The position numbers were made by a program, and so were the translations under genes. Below the pieces are notes generated by a model. That model searched no databases. It worked only from the letters and a program-made list of their open reading frames with translations, and had not been told where the DNA came from. A stretch of 7,002 nt of DNA from CAYYGL01 sp964471235 (GTDB lineage Bacteria; Calditrichota; Calditrichia; RBG-13-44-9; J075), in assembly GCA_964471235.1 (NCBI GenBank), contig CAYYGL010000226.1, forward strand, positions 1 to 7,002, read 5' to 3'. Shown here piece by piece: positions 1-6,703 of this stretch. Each line of letters starts with the position of its first letter. The first letter of the stretch is position 1.

Positions 1-816
1 CGGCTGAGACGGATCGGTGCTGAGCTGAAGGGGAGCATCCCGGATAATCACACCCTGCCATGAATTGCCACCGTTCGGTGAGATAAAAAATCGGTTCTGA
101 AGGGAACGGTTGATGGCGTAGATATGGGAGCTATCGGCATCGTAGTAGAATTGCACATGGTACCAGGAAGTGGAAGAATCCACCAGAACGTAGTTTCTGC
201 CCCCGTCAACGGACTTCATCAGATGATACCCGCTGTCGTTTCCCCTCCCGAACAATACCTGGTCATTATACGGCGAGAGGGAGAAGGGAACTACATCCAG
301 CGGAGCGAGGTTGTCAACTTCCCAGGTATACCCGGCGTCGGTGCTCTTTAGGAGTCCTGGTCCCCAATCATGAAATGCGTATAGCAAATCTGGATTTTGA
401 CGGGAGATTGCCAGAAAGGGCATCAACCCCAGATAAATATAGACATAACCGGTGTCATAGCGACTGATGTAAGCATCCGGGTCTACTATGGTGTATTCCC
501 CACTGGAAATCCAGGTAGCGGGATCATTATTCCAGAATTCATAAACATTGGTACTCTGGGCTTCCCATTGAAAAGTGTTCTGGATGATGTAATCCCGTAA
601 AAAGAGGGTGTCGACTTGTGCTGCCAAATTCAGGTGATAAATATCGTTGTATTCCACATGATAATCGACGCCCTGGTTCAGGCTGTGTTTCCGGTAGAAT
701 AAATGGGTATTCCCCTGGGCATCCTCCATTCCCCGCAGTTCGGTAAATGTGGTATCCACCTGGGAGAAAAGGAGAGTGCTGCACAGGAGGACGAAAATGA
801 AGCCTGCCAACTTCAT
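1..816 (-). CDS. Secreted Asp-box (BNR/sortilin-like) beta-propeller protein, 3' end outside the window
   Basis: The frame is open from ATG at 816 to the window edge (272 codons, no stop). The start is preceded by AAGGAG about 9 bases upstream. Residues 1-20 look like a Sec signal peptide: a Lys, then the hydrophobic run AGFIFVLLCSTLLFS, with cleavage likely after Ser18. Three Asp-box motifs (S-x-D-x-G-x-x-W type) are visible: KSTDAGYTW around 157-165, KSVDGGRNY around 201-209 and ISPNGGNSW around 245-253. Their key Asp/Asn residues lie exactly 44 residues apart (160, 204, 248), as expected of successive blades in a sortilin/YCF48/BNR-like propeller. Family members are exported and often end in a sorting domain, which cannot be seen here. 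No catalytic residues or substrate can be assigned; it may be a sialidase-fold protein without enzymatic activity. It is co-directional with the GH3 fusion gene upstream but 283 bases away, so it probably has its own promoter. Confidence 0.8.
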   Translation of the reverse strand, partial: MKLAGFIFVLLCSTLLFSQVDTTFTELRGMEDAQGNTHLFYRKHSLNQGVDYHVEYNDIYHLNLAAQVDTLFLRDYIIQNTFQWEAQSTNVYEFWNNDPATWISSGEYTIVDPDAYISRYDTGYVYIYLGLMPFLAISRQNPDLLYAFHDWGPGLLKSTDAGYTWEVDNLAPLDVVPFSLSPYNDQVLFGRGNDSGYHLMKSVDGGRNYVLVDSSTSWYHVQFYYDADSSHIYAINRSLQNRFFISPNGGNSWQGVIIRDAPLQLSTDPSQP

Positions 817-1099
817 GATCTCTTCTCCTTATTATGGGAAGAAATAATTTGATTTGTTAAATAAAATTTAAGATAATTTTCAGGAAGGCACAAGAGAAAT
901 TCTTGCTGGGTTGAGTTTTACAACAGAATAGTCATTGTCATGAACACTGGTTTGTTATCTTTGAAAATTTACCGTGCTATTTGTTCGAGATAGGAATGGT
1001 AGCCGATCCGCCAAGAACCACAACCGGTGAAATCCGAGTTGGCATGGTTATTTAATCAAATTTCTTCAGCGCAGTGAATGTGCTTACGAAGTAATACTG
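817..1099. other. Intergenic region upstream of the Asp-box gene
   Basis: No convincing gene is seen on either strand. The part nearest the Asp-box gene (roughly 830-900) is very AT-rich, as expected of a promoter reading leftward. On the minus strand TTGTGC, 17 bases, then TAAATT is a weak -35/-10 candidate. No GC-rich hairpin followed by a T run was found after the stop codon of the gene ending at 1100, so no intrinsic terminator is called. A 22-codon minus-strand ORF starting near 1045 shows no recognisable motif. Confidence 0.5.
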
Positions 1100-3823
1100 T
1101 TACCTGCTCACCCCCAGCCGTTCCATCAGCGCATCGTGAATCACCGGGCGGATTTCCGACATACGATTCACCCTGGCATCCGGATAGGTGCGATTGCTCA
1201 ACAATACAATCACCACTTCCCTTTCCATATCCACCCACATCGAGGTGCCGGTAAAGCCCAAATGCCCGATGCTGTGTTTCGAGAAATGTTTTCCCGCGTT
1301 GCCTCCTTCTTCCGGGGTGTCCCATCCCAGGGCACGGTTGGAGACCGCCGGGTTGACAATCCGGCTGAACAAGTCGATGGTGGCTCCCCGGAATAATCGC
1401 TTCCGGTTGTAAATGCCCTTCTGAATAAAAAGCTGCCCCATGGCAGCCACATCCGCTGCGGTACCAAACAGCCCGGCATGACCACTAATGCCGCCCAGGG
1501 CATAGCAGTTGGCATCATTCACTTCTCCCTGAATTGCATCCCGCAGGGCATCACTGCCGGTGGGGGGAATCTGTTGGCACAGCTTCTCCGGTGGATTAAA
1601 GCGCAGGGAAGACAGTCCCATTGGCTGGAAAAGGTTATTCCGACAGAATTCATCAAACGGTATCCCGCTCACCATCTCAATGATGTCCCACAGCAGGATA
1701 AATCCCAGGTCGCTGTACACTGCTTTGCTCCCGGTGGGATATTCCAGCGGCGTTTCCAAAATACGTTGCACCGCCAGTCGGCGACGCTCCCCCGCAGAGA
1801 GTTCGCTGCTGCCAATCTGCTCATACAATGGCAGCCATGCCGGCAATCCGCTCTGATGGCTTAGCAAATCGGCGATGGTGATGCTGTCTTTTCCCCGGGA
1901 TTTCGCCAACGGATAAAAACGGCTTAAGGGTTCCTCAAGGGAAAGCACCCCTTCCTCCACCAGTCGCATTACTGTCGGCGTGGTGGCAAGCACTTTGGTC
2001 AGGGATGCCAGATCATAGGAGGTGTCTGTTTTTACGAGCGGGGAATCCGCTTCATAGGTGAATCGCCCGTAGGCACGGTGGAACAGAATGCTGCCCTGTT
2101 GTGCCGCCAGCAGCACGCACCCCGGGAAAATTCGCTCCGCAATGGCGTTTTCCACCAGTTCATCCACCTCCCGCCAGTCAGGCATTTCCCCGGCTGTGGT
2201 GAGTCGGTATTCTTTTGCTTCCAGGGGGATGGCGGAAGCGTAAGGTGGCGGCAGTTCGATGGGCAGGGTTCCTCGAATGGGAATAAAACTGCACAACGCC
2301 TTAACAGCCGCCCGCTGGGAGGGCTCTACATAGGAATAGGTGAGGAACAGGGCATCCATCGGTGCATCTTCCGCCAGGTGGCGGATTTGAAATGGGTTTC
2401 CAAACAGGAACAGCACTGTGGCGGCAGTTTTGTCTTCTATGAATTGCAAGGTTTTGTGGATATGGTTCCAATCCAGTTGCTGCACATGGCCGGCAAAGGT
2501 GCGGAAGTAAAGGGAGACCACGGTCAGGGTATGTTTATCCAATGGCAGGGATTGCAACTCCGGTGACGACGGATTATTCATCATCACCGCGTCATCAAAA
2601 AAATTCCGGAGTTCCTCACAAAAATGTTGTAGGGGTTGATCGGAAAAAGGGGTATCGGTGAAGATGAGATGCACTGCTTTCCGAATCGCCGGAAGTTGCA
2701 CCGGAAAGCGCCCCGATTTTCGTAGCAGGGTGATGGCGCGTTCCGCTGCTGCTGTCGCCGCGCCCATGTGTGTGGGATGCGCCACCACCTTGTTTACCCG
2801 CAGGGGATGATCCTGCCCCGGCTTTTGAGCATGCAGCCATTTCTTAAGGGTGAAGATCCGTTCTACCGCCGCTTCCACCCGGCGGCGAAAGGCATCATCC
2901 TCCCGAATCCGCTGTTCCAAGAGCTGATGTGCGAGTGGCAGATTTGGCGGCATCAGCAGCACATCCACCCCGGCTTCGATGGGGAGATAGGCTTGTTCCC
3001 ACGGTGCAAAATGATGCTGGATGGCGCCCATCTCCAGGGCATCGGTAAACAACACTCCCTGGTACCGCCATTGCCTGCGGATGATTTCCTCCACCAGAGC
3101 CGGCTCCATAGACGCGGGATGCGGTAATCCGGGCACTTTCAGATGCCCTATCATCAACGCTTTGACATTTTGTTGCACCGCATTGTGGAAGGGGAGTAAC
3201 TCCGCTTGTTCCAATTCGTTGAGCGTTCTGGCGAGTTCCGGCAAATCGGTATGGGGGTCTATTGATGTGGCATCATCCCCGGGGAAATGCTTGCCCACGC
3301 AGGCGATGCCGTATTTTTGCACCGTTTTGATAAATACCCTGGCAAGTTCGCTCACCCTTCCCGGTAAGGCATGGAGCGCCCGGATGTTGGTGATGGGATT
3401 ATCGGGGTCGGTTGCCAGGTCCAGCACCGGTGCAAAACAGACATTTATGCCCACACTGCGGGTTTCTTTTGCCAGCACCTCAGCAAACCGCTCCATTAAG
3501 GAAAGCTCCCCGGCAGCGCCAAATGCCAGGGCATGGGGAAACATGGTGCCCTGGGAAAATACACTATGGAAACCTCGTTCCAGGTCCGCGGCAATGAACA
3601 AGGGAAAACGACTCTCTCGTTGCAACCGAATGGTCCAGTAGCGTATATCCGCCGGATGCCCGCCAAAGAGAATCACCCCGCCGATGTGGTAGCGGTTTAT
3701 CATTTGCAAAATTTTACGTGCAGCCGGTGATTCCCGATTGATAAAATCGAGATACACCGCCGGCATGAGCAACTGTCCGGCAAGTATGTCGGCAGGGAGA
3801 TGGTGGGATCGGGGGAGTTTCAT
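1100..3823 (-). CDS. NagZ-like GH3 beta-N-acetylglucosaminidase fused to a beta-lactamase-family serine hydrolase
   Basis: This 907-residue protein has three parts. Residues about 10-330 are a GH3 TIM barrel of NagZ type. It has KHFPG at 178-182, the Asp189-x-His191 dyad that acts as general acid/base in NagZ enzymes, and FTDALEMGAI at 259-268 with predicted nucleophile Asp261. Residues about 355-530 resemble the GH3 C-terminal alpha/beta sandwich (LFLFGNPFQ, then PIRGTLPIELP). Residues about 545-905 are a class-C-like serine hydrolase with SLTK at 607-610 (Ser607, Lys610), LLSHQSGLP at 653-661, YSD at 703-705 in the YxN position, and HLGFTGT at 854-860 in place of KTG. By family knowledge, NagZ removes GlcNAc from cell-wall fragments. 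Bacillus subtilis NagZ works with AmiE, a beta-lactamase-fold N-acetylmuramyl-L-alanine amidase, so an AmiE-like role for the C-terminal part is a reasonable inference. An esterase or DD-peptidase role remains possible. There is no clear signal peptide. The ATG has only a weak GGAAAG upstream, and no alternative start lies between it and the in-frame upstream stop. Confidence 0.9.
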   Translation of the reverse strand: MKLPRSHHLPADILAGQLLMPAVYLDFINRESPAARKILQMINRYHIGGVILFGGHPADIRYWTIRLQRESRFPLFIAADLERGFHSVFSQGTMFPHALAFGAAGELSLMERFAEVLAKETRSVGINVCFAPVLDLATDPDNPITNIRALHALPGRVSELARVFIKTVQKYGIACVGKHFPGDDATSIDPHTDLPELARTLNELEQAELLPFHNAVQQNVKALMIGHLKVPGLPHPASMEPALVEEIIRRQWRYQGVLFTDALEMGAIQHHFAPWEQAYLPIEAGVDVLLMPPNLPLAHQLLEQRIREDDAFRRRVEAAVERIFTLKKWLHAQKPGQDHPLRVNKVVAHPTHMGAATAAAERAITLLRKSGRFPVQLPAIRKAVHLIFTDTPFSDQPLQHFCEELRNFFDDAVMMNNPSSPELQSLPLDKHTLTVVSLYFRTFAGHVQQLDWNHIHKTLQFIEDKTAATVLFLFGNPFQIRHLAEDAPMDALFLTYSYVEPSQRAAVKALCSFIPIRGTLPIELPPPYASAIPLEAKEYRLTTAGEMPDWREVDELVENAIAERIFPGCVLLAAQQGSILFHRAYGRFTYEADSPLVKTDTSYDLASLTKVLATTPTVMRLVEEGVLSLEEPLSRFYPLAKSRGKDSITIADLLSHQSGLPAWLPLYEQIGSSELSAGERRRLAVQRILETPLEYPTGSKAVYSDLGFILLWDIIEMVSGIPFDEFCRNNLFQPMGLSSLRFNPPEKLCQQIPPTGSDALRDAIQGEVNDANCYALGGISGHAGLFGTAADVAAMGQLFIQKGIYNRKRLFRGATIDLFSRIVNPAVSNRALGWDTPEEGGNAGKHFSKHSIGHLGFTGTSMWVDMEREVVIVLLSNRTYPDARVNRMSEIRPVIHDALMERLGVSR

Positions 3824-3974
3824 AAGTAAGGGCTTTCCAGTTGGTTGAACGGTTTTACAATTGGTTATGCATTTTCATTTCATATTCGCTCATACTGAGA
3901 ACAGTCTACTGAGAGTCCTGCCCCAATGACAACGTCATCTGAACAGGAGTGAGAACATCTACCGTTATTTTTTC

Positions 3975-4019
3975 ATACCCGCCCCGAAAAGGGGGAGGCT
4001 CCGCTTCGAATGCGGGTAT
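3975..4019. repeat. Nested inverted repeat (hairpin element)
   Basis: ATACCCGC (3975-3982) is the exact reverse complement of GCGGGTAT (4012-4019), giving an 8-bp outer stem. Inside it CCCC-GAAAA-GGGG (3982-3994) can form a second hairpin, and GGAG-G-CTCC follows. No T run follows on either strand, so it is not a standard intrinsic terminator. It could be a REP-like element, a protein-binding site, or a remnant of a small mobile element. The function is not known. Confidence 0.4.
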
Positions 4020-4265
4020 CTCTCCAAATGCATTCGCGTTTGTTTACACATTCCTCAGTAAGAGCGTTCACATTAATTTAGAGCATAAGGCTATTAAGTG
4101 CAAATGGTTATGCGTAATTTGTCAGGGAATTGGGAGCGTCATGATTTTAATCAACCAAACCGATGAACCCCTTTCCGGTTGAGGTGTCTACTGATTTAAT
4201 GAACATATCCCATAAATTGAATGAGGAGATTTGAGAATTTGCTCGCCACCTGTCGTCGAAATCAT

Positions 4266-4294
4266 TTGAATTCTTTTTATTGGTGTCATATCTT
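4266..4294 (+). promoter_or_regulatory. Candidate sigma70-type promoter for the restriction-modification genes
   Basis: TTGAAT (4266-4271) and TATCTT (4289-4294) are separated by exactly 17 bases. Each matches 4 of 6 consensus positions. Transcription would start near 4301 and leave a leader of about 40 bases before the methyltransferase ATG at 4342. No C-box-like palindrome or controller gene is seen nearby. The call rests only on consensus and spacing. Confidence 0.35.
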
Positions 4295-4341
4295 AGGGTA
4301 GTAAAAACATCACATTGGATTAAAGCCATTTGGTATGGGCT

Positions 4342-5655
4342 ATGAAGACCAAACATCTCTGTATTATCGGTGATTCCCGAAAGATGATAGAAGTGCCCGA
4401 TGCGTCGGTTCACCTCGTTGTAACCTCACCGCCATATTGGCAACTGAAAGATTATGGTTCCCAGGAACAGATTGGCTTTGATCAGTCTTATGAAGAATAC
4501 ATCAACAATTTAAACCTGGTCTGGAAGGAATGCTACCGGGCACTGCACCCCGGATGCCGCATGATCATCAACATCGGTGATCAATTTGCCCGGGCAGTTT
4601 ATTACGGTCGTTACAAGATTATTCCCATCAGAACTGAAATCATTAAGTTTTGCGAGACCATTGGTTTCGACTATATGGGAGCAATCATCTGGCAGAAAAA
4701 AACCACCATGAACACCACCGGGGGCGCCACAATTATGGGGTCTTATCCCTATCCACGAAACGGTATTGTGGAGATTGATTATGAGTTTATTCTGATTTTC
4801 AAGAAACCGGGAAAACCTCCGAAAGTCACTGCTGAACAGAAAAAACAGTCTCAAATCACAAAAGAAAAATGGAAAGAATACTTCTCCGGGCACTGGTGCT
4901 TTAACGGGGTTAAGCAGGAGCATCATATCGCCATGTTCCCGGTGGAATTACCCAAAAGAGCCATTGAAATGTTTACCTTTGTCGGTGAGACCGTGTTAGA
5001 CCCTTTCTTAGGGAGCGGAACCACCTCTTTGGCGGCTATGATTACCAACCGAAATTCCATTGGATACGAGGTCAATAAAGATTTTTTACCAATCATCAAA
5101 TCGAAAATAGAAGGGCATGAACCCTCTTTGTTTGAATATGATGTTCAATACCGGGAGCAAACGTTGCCGGAAATTGATTGGCAGGAAGAAATCAACGCTC
5201 TCCCCTACATTTTTTCGGACCCGGTTGGGCTCAACAAAAAAATCGATCCCAATAAATTGAAGTTCGGCTCAAAGATAAGTGTCGAGGATATTACAAATAA
5301 TGTTAAACGGGAAGAATATTACACCGTTAAGGAAATTATCACGCCCAATCTGATAAGATTGCAAAATGATCTGCTTGTTAGATTGTTAGGCGTAAAACCC
5401 AAACCATCAACTGTTGAAGCGGCAAAACAGTTCTTGAAAATCAAAATTGGCAGGGGGCAAGTTTTCTTAAAATATGATGTTAAGAAATATGATAAAGAGA
5501 ATCATCTATTAGCATACATTTATATGAAAAATAAGACCTTTATCAACGCCCATCTGATTAAGCATGGATATGCGGAAGTGGATTTCGAATATCCTTTTAA
5601 ATACCGTTCGAAATTTGAAGAATTATCGAAGGAAGCTACATTTGATGAAAGATAA
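4342..5655 (+). CDS. Beta-class DNA methyltransferase (probably N4-cytosine, CTAG) with C-terminal SNase-like domain
   Basis: This 437-residue protein is the predicted modification enzyme of a type II system. It transfers methyl from S-adenosylmethionine to DNA. Motif IV TSPPYW (28-33) precedes the SAM-binding motif I DPFLGSGTT (220-228), the order of the beta class. SPPY is typical of N4-cytosine enzymes. MGSYPYPRNG (132-141) and FPVELPKR just before motif I are further family marks. Residues about 323-414 read as a staphylococcal-nuclease/OB-fold domain: VRLLGV, then DKENHLLAYIY, then NAHLIKHGYAEV. Its catalytic positions are changed: the D-T-P-E after the conserved Arg reads K-P-K-P, and the active-site Arg before LAY is His, so it is probably a binding module. 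ATG 4342 is chosen because the family begins near the DS motif. TTG at 4330, four residues longer, is the alternative, and neither has a strong SD. CTAG specificity is inferred from the MjaI-like partner. The last third is more AT-rich than the catalytic part. Confidence 0.88.
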   Translation: MKTKHLCIIGDSRKMIEVPDASVHLVVTSPPYWQLKDYGSQEQIGFDQSYEEYINNLNLVWKECYRALHPGCRMIINIGDQFARAVYYGRYKIIPIRTEIIKFCETIGFDYMGAIIWQKKTTMNTTGGATIMGSYPYPRNGIVEIDYEFILIFKKPGKPPKVTAEQKKQSQITKEKWKEYFSGHWCFNGVKQEHHIAMFPVELPKRAIEMFTFVGETVLDPFLGSGTTSLAAMITNRNSIGYEVNKDFLPIIKSKIEGHEPSLFEYDVQYREQTLPEIDWQEEINALPYIFSDPVGLNKKIDPNKLKFGSKISVEDITNNVKREEYYTVKEIITPNLIRLQNDLLVRLLGVKPKPSTVEAAKQFLKIKIGRGQVFLKYDVKKYDKENHLLAYIYMKNKTFINAHLIKHGYAEVDFEYPFKYRSKFEELSKEATFDER

Positions 5656-6236
5656 AATAAAGCTAACCAATAAAGAGATAAAAGAATTGTTGGGCGCTAA
5701 ATCATTTGACTTTCCCAAATATTCAACCCAGCTCATGAATTTAGCTAATCAAAATGCACAAGGTACCAGACCCGCTGTTGTCGGTCAAATGAGTGAGTTG
5801 ATTTCGGGAATTTTCCGGAAAATCAATCGAGGAGTGGGAAGAATGGTATCTCACCAAACATCCTGATGCAATTGGAAAAGCTACGGAAAAAATAGCCGAC
5901 ATGATTGAGAATTTCCGAAATGTGATGGACCAAATCAACCATGAACTGATTGAGAATTGGGTTCGGGATTTAGTAATCATCAAGACATTTATTGGTTTAA
6001 AGTTTCAGGAAGCGATTCTGAGCAAAGTTGCAAAGCTACTTGGTACCGATTATCGATTTGCAACTCCCGATGAAGAATCTCAGGGGATCGATGGCTACAT
6101 CGGAACTATCCCTGTCAGCATCAAACCGGAAACCTATAAAACAAAGAAAAGCCTCCAGGAGAATATTATAGCGAAATTTATTTATTACCAGAAAGTGAAA
6201 GACGGGTTAAGAATTGATATCAAGGATATCATCTAA
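5645..6236 (+). pseudogene. MjaI-family type II restriction endonuclease, frameshifted
   Basis: ATG 5645 lies inside the methyltransferase gene (11-bp overlap) and follows AAGGAAG by 9 bases, indicating an operon and probable translational coupling. The first frame gives LTNKEIKELLGA, FPKYSTQLMN, LANQNAQGTRP and VVGQMSELI, then runs into noise and stops at 5864-5866. From about 5808 the homologous reading continues in another frame: EFSGKSIEEWEEWYL, KHPDAIGKATEKI, then KTFIGLKFQEAIL and GIDGYIG-x-IPVSIKPETYK, ending at TAA 6234-6236. Removing one base from the run TTTCGGG (5802-5808) restores a 196-residue protein, about the usual family length. Asp149 and Lys160 of the restored protein may belong to a PD-(D/E)xK-like site. 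As I recall the family, MjaI cuts CTAG. As written the enzyme is truncated at 73 residues and should be inactive. A one-base assembly error is the main alternative. Confidence 0.8.
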
Positions 6237-6252
6237 ACAAAAGAAACAACAG

Positions 6253-6438
6253 ATGCACTGGTTAGGCTGGGTTGTGCTGGCTTTGGCGTTCATTGAAGGC
6301 GGCTGGCTTTCGATGGTGGTCGATTTTCCTGAACGTGTTCGATGTACAATTAATCCCTGTCGTTTATGGATGATAGTAAACATTCCCATTCTTTCTCCCC
6401 CTCAATTTTCTCTTGCCTCAAAAAGTACTCTATACTAA
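6253..6438 (+). pseudogene. Remnant of a small hydrophobic protein gene
   Basis: An ATG at 6253 opens a 61-codon frame ending in TAA at 6436-6438. It starts HWLGWVVLALAFIEGGWL, a single hydrophobic, membrane-like segment. After GGWL (to about 6309) the frame turns into low-quality sequence, while the frame starting at 6309 reads F-D-G-G-R and then stops at 6330-6332. From memory, a family of small uncharacterised proteins has an N-terminal hydrophobic segment followed by GGW-x-x-FDG-x-R, so this looks like the first 25 or so codons of such a gene with a deletion and a lost 3' part. There is no clear Shine-Dalgarno sequence. The family match is from memory and unverified. It may equally be non-coding spacer between the restriction and toxin-antitoxin modules. 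Confidence 0.35.
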
Positions 6439-6471
6439 TTTGCTTAAAAAATATATATCTGCCGGAGATAT
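6431..6471 (+). promoter_or_regulatory. Candidate promoter and operator of the toxin-antitoxin operon
   Basis: TATACT at 6431-6436 is a good -10 hexamer without a matching -35 at the right distance. Downstream, ATATCT (6455-6460) and AGATAT (6466-6471) form a perfect 6-bp inverted repeat around GCCGG, and the repeat covers the ribosome binding site GGAG (6464-6467). RHH antitoxins usually bind short palindromes in their own promoter, so this repeat is a plausible autoregulatory site. As RNA it could also mask the ribosome binding site. Confidence 0.35.
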
Positions 6472-6472
6472 G

Positions 6473-6703
6473 ATGAAAACCATTCAAATCACTATCGATG
6501 AAGCTTTGTTAAAAGAACTGGATCAAATTATTAAGAAAACCAAGGAGAGCCGTTCCGCTATAATACGGAATGCGATTCTTTCTTACCTGAGACAGAGACG
6601 TATAACTAAGATGGAGGAAAAGCATAAAAAGGGATATGAAAAAAATCCAATAAGAGAAGATGAATTTTCTGTTTGGGAAGATGAACAGGTCTGGGGAAAT
6701 TAA
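6473..6703 (+). CDS. Ribbon-helix-helix antitoxin (CopG/MazE-like)
   Basis: This is a 76-residue protein. The N-terminus KTIQITIDEALLKELDQ forms the beta strand and first helix of a ribbon-helix-helix DNA-binding fold. SRSAIIRNAILSYLRQ (about 26-41) is the turn and second helix. The charged C-terminal tail, ending EDEFSVWEDEQVWGN, resembles the toxin-binding tail of RHH antitoxins paired with MazF. ATG 6473 is preferred because GGAG lies 5 bases upstream; the adjacent ATG at 6470 is only 2 bases from it. The stop codon TAA overlaps the next start (TAATG), the tight arrangement typical of toxin-antitoxin pairs. The gene is intact although its partner is broken. It should repress its own operon and, in an intact system, neutralise the MazF RNase. 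Confidence 0.85.
   Translation: MKTIQITIDEALLKELDQIIKKTKESRSAIIRNAILSYLRQRRITKMEEKHKKGYEKNPIREDEFSVWEDEQVWGN

Larger units (their letters stand above)
3824..4341. other. Divergent intergenic region between the GH3 fusion gene and the methyltransferase
   Basis: About 500 bases separate the leftward and rightward genes. Visible content: a direct repeat TACTGAGA at 3893-3900 and 3907-3914; a small perfect inverted repeat ATGAC-AAC-GTCAT at 3926-3938; a larger nested inverted repeat at 3975-4019; the 9-base word TGGTTATGC near 3863 and again near 4107; and a candidate rightward promoter at 4266-4294. A possible degraded small ORF covers 4163-4345. No tRNA, riboswitch or transposase remnant was recognised. 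The region also marks the change from GC-richer to AT-richer sequence, so it may contain the left boundary of an acquired island. Confidence 0.5.

Noticed and set aside
1136..3730. Many open frames on the plus strand and in other minus frames across the GH3 fusion gene, up to 206 codons
   Set aside because: They lie opposite or inside a 907-codon gene with clear domain motifs. None shows a recognisable motif, and they arise from its GC-rich codon use.
3949..4182. A 77-codon plus-strand open frame in the intergenic region
   Set aside because: It runs through the hairpin element, has no recognised motif, and gives a low-complexity start (PPRKGGGSAS). It is probably non-coding.
4330..4341. TTG at 4330 as the methyltransferase start
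   Set aside because: It adds only VWA before the methionine encoded at 4342. The family pattern starts directly with the sequence leading into IIGDS, and ATG is the more likely start, though TTG cannot be excluded.
3824..4341. A tRNA, riboswitch, CRISPR repeat or controller (C) protein gene next to the restriction system
   Set aside because: No cloverleaf, no regularly spaced repeats and no helix-turn-helix ORF were found there.
4147..4413. An 88-codon minus-strand open frame
   Set aside because: It overlaps the start of the methyltransferase, where the coding evidence is strong, and has no recognisable domain.
4510..4926. A 138-codon minus-strand open frame inside the methyltransferase
   Set aside because: It is antisense to the conserved catalytic domain. 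Its Phe-rich protein is the mirror of Lys/Glu codons on the plus strand.
5308..5585. An active thermonuclease activity in the methyltransferase C-terminus
   Set aside because: All recognisable SNase catalytic positions are substituted, so a working nuclease is not supported.
6413..6472. A longer antitoxin starting at TTG 6413
   Set aside because: The added residues do not fit the RHH fold. The segment holds the -10-like TATACT and the inverted repeat, and ATG 6473 has a well-placed GGAG.
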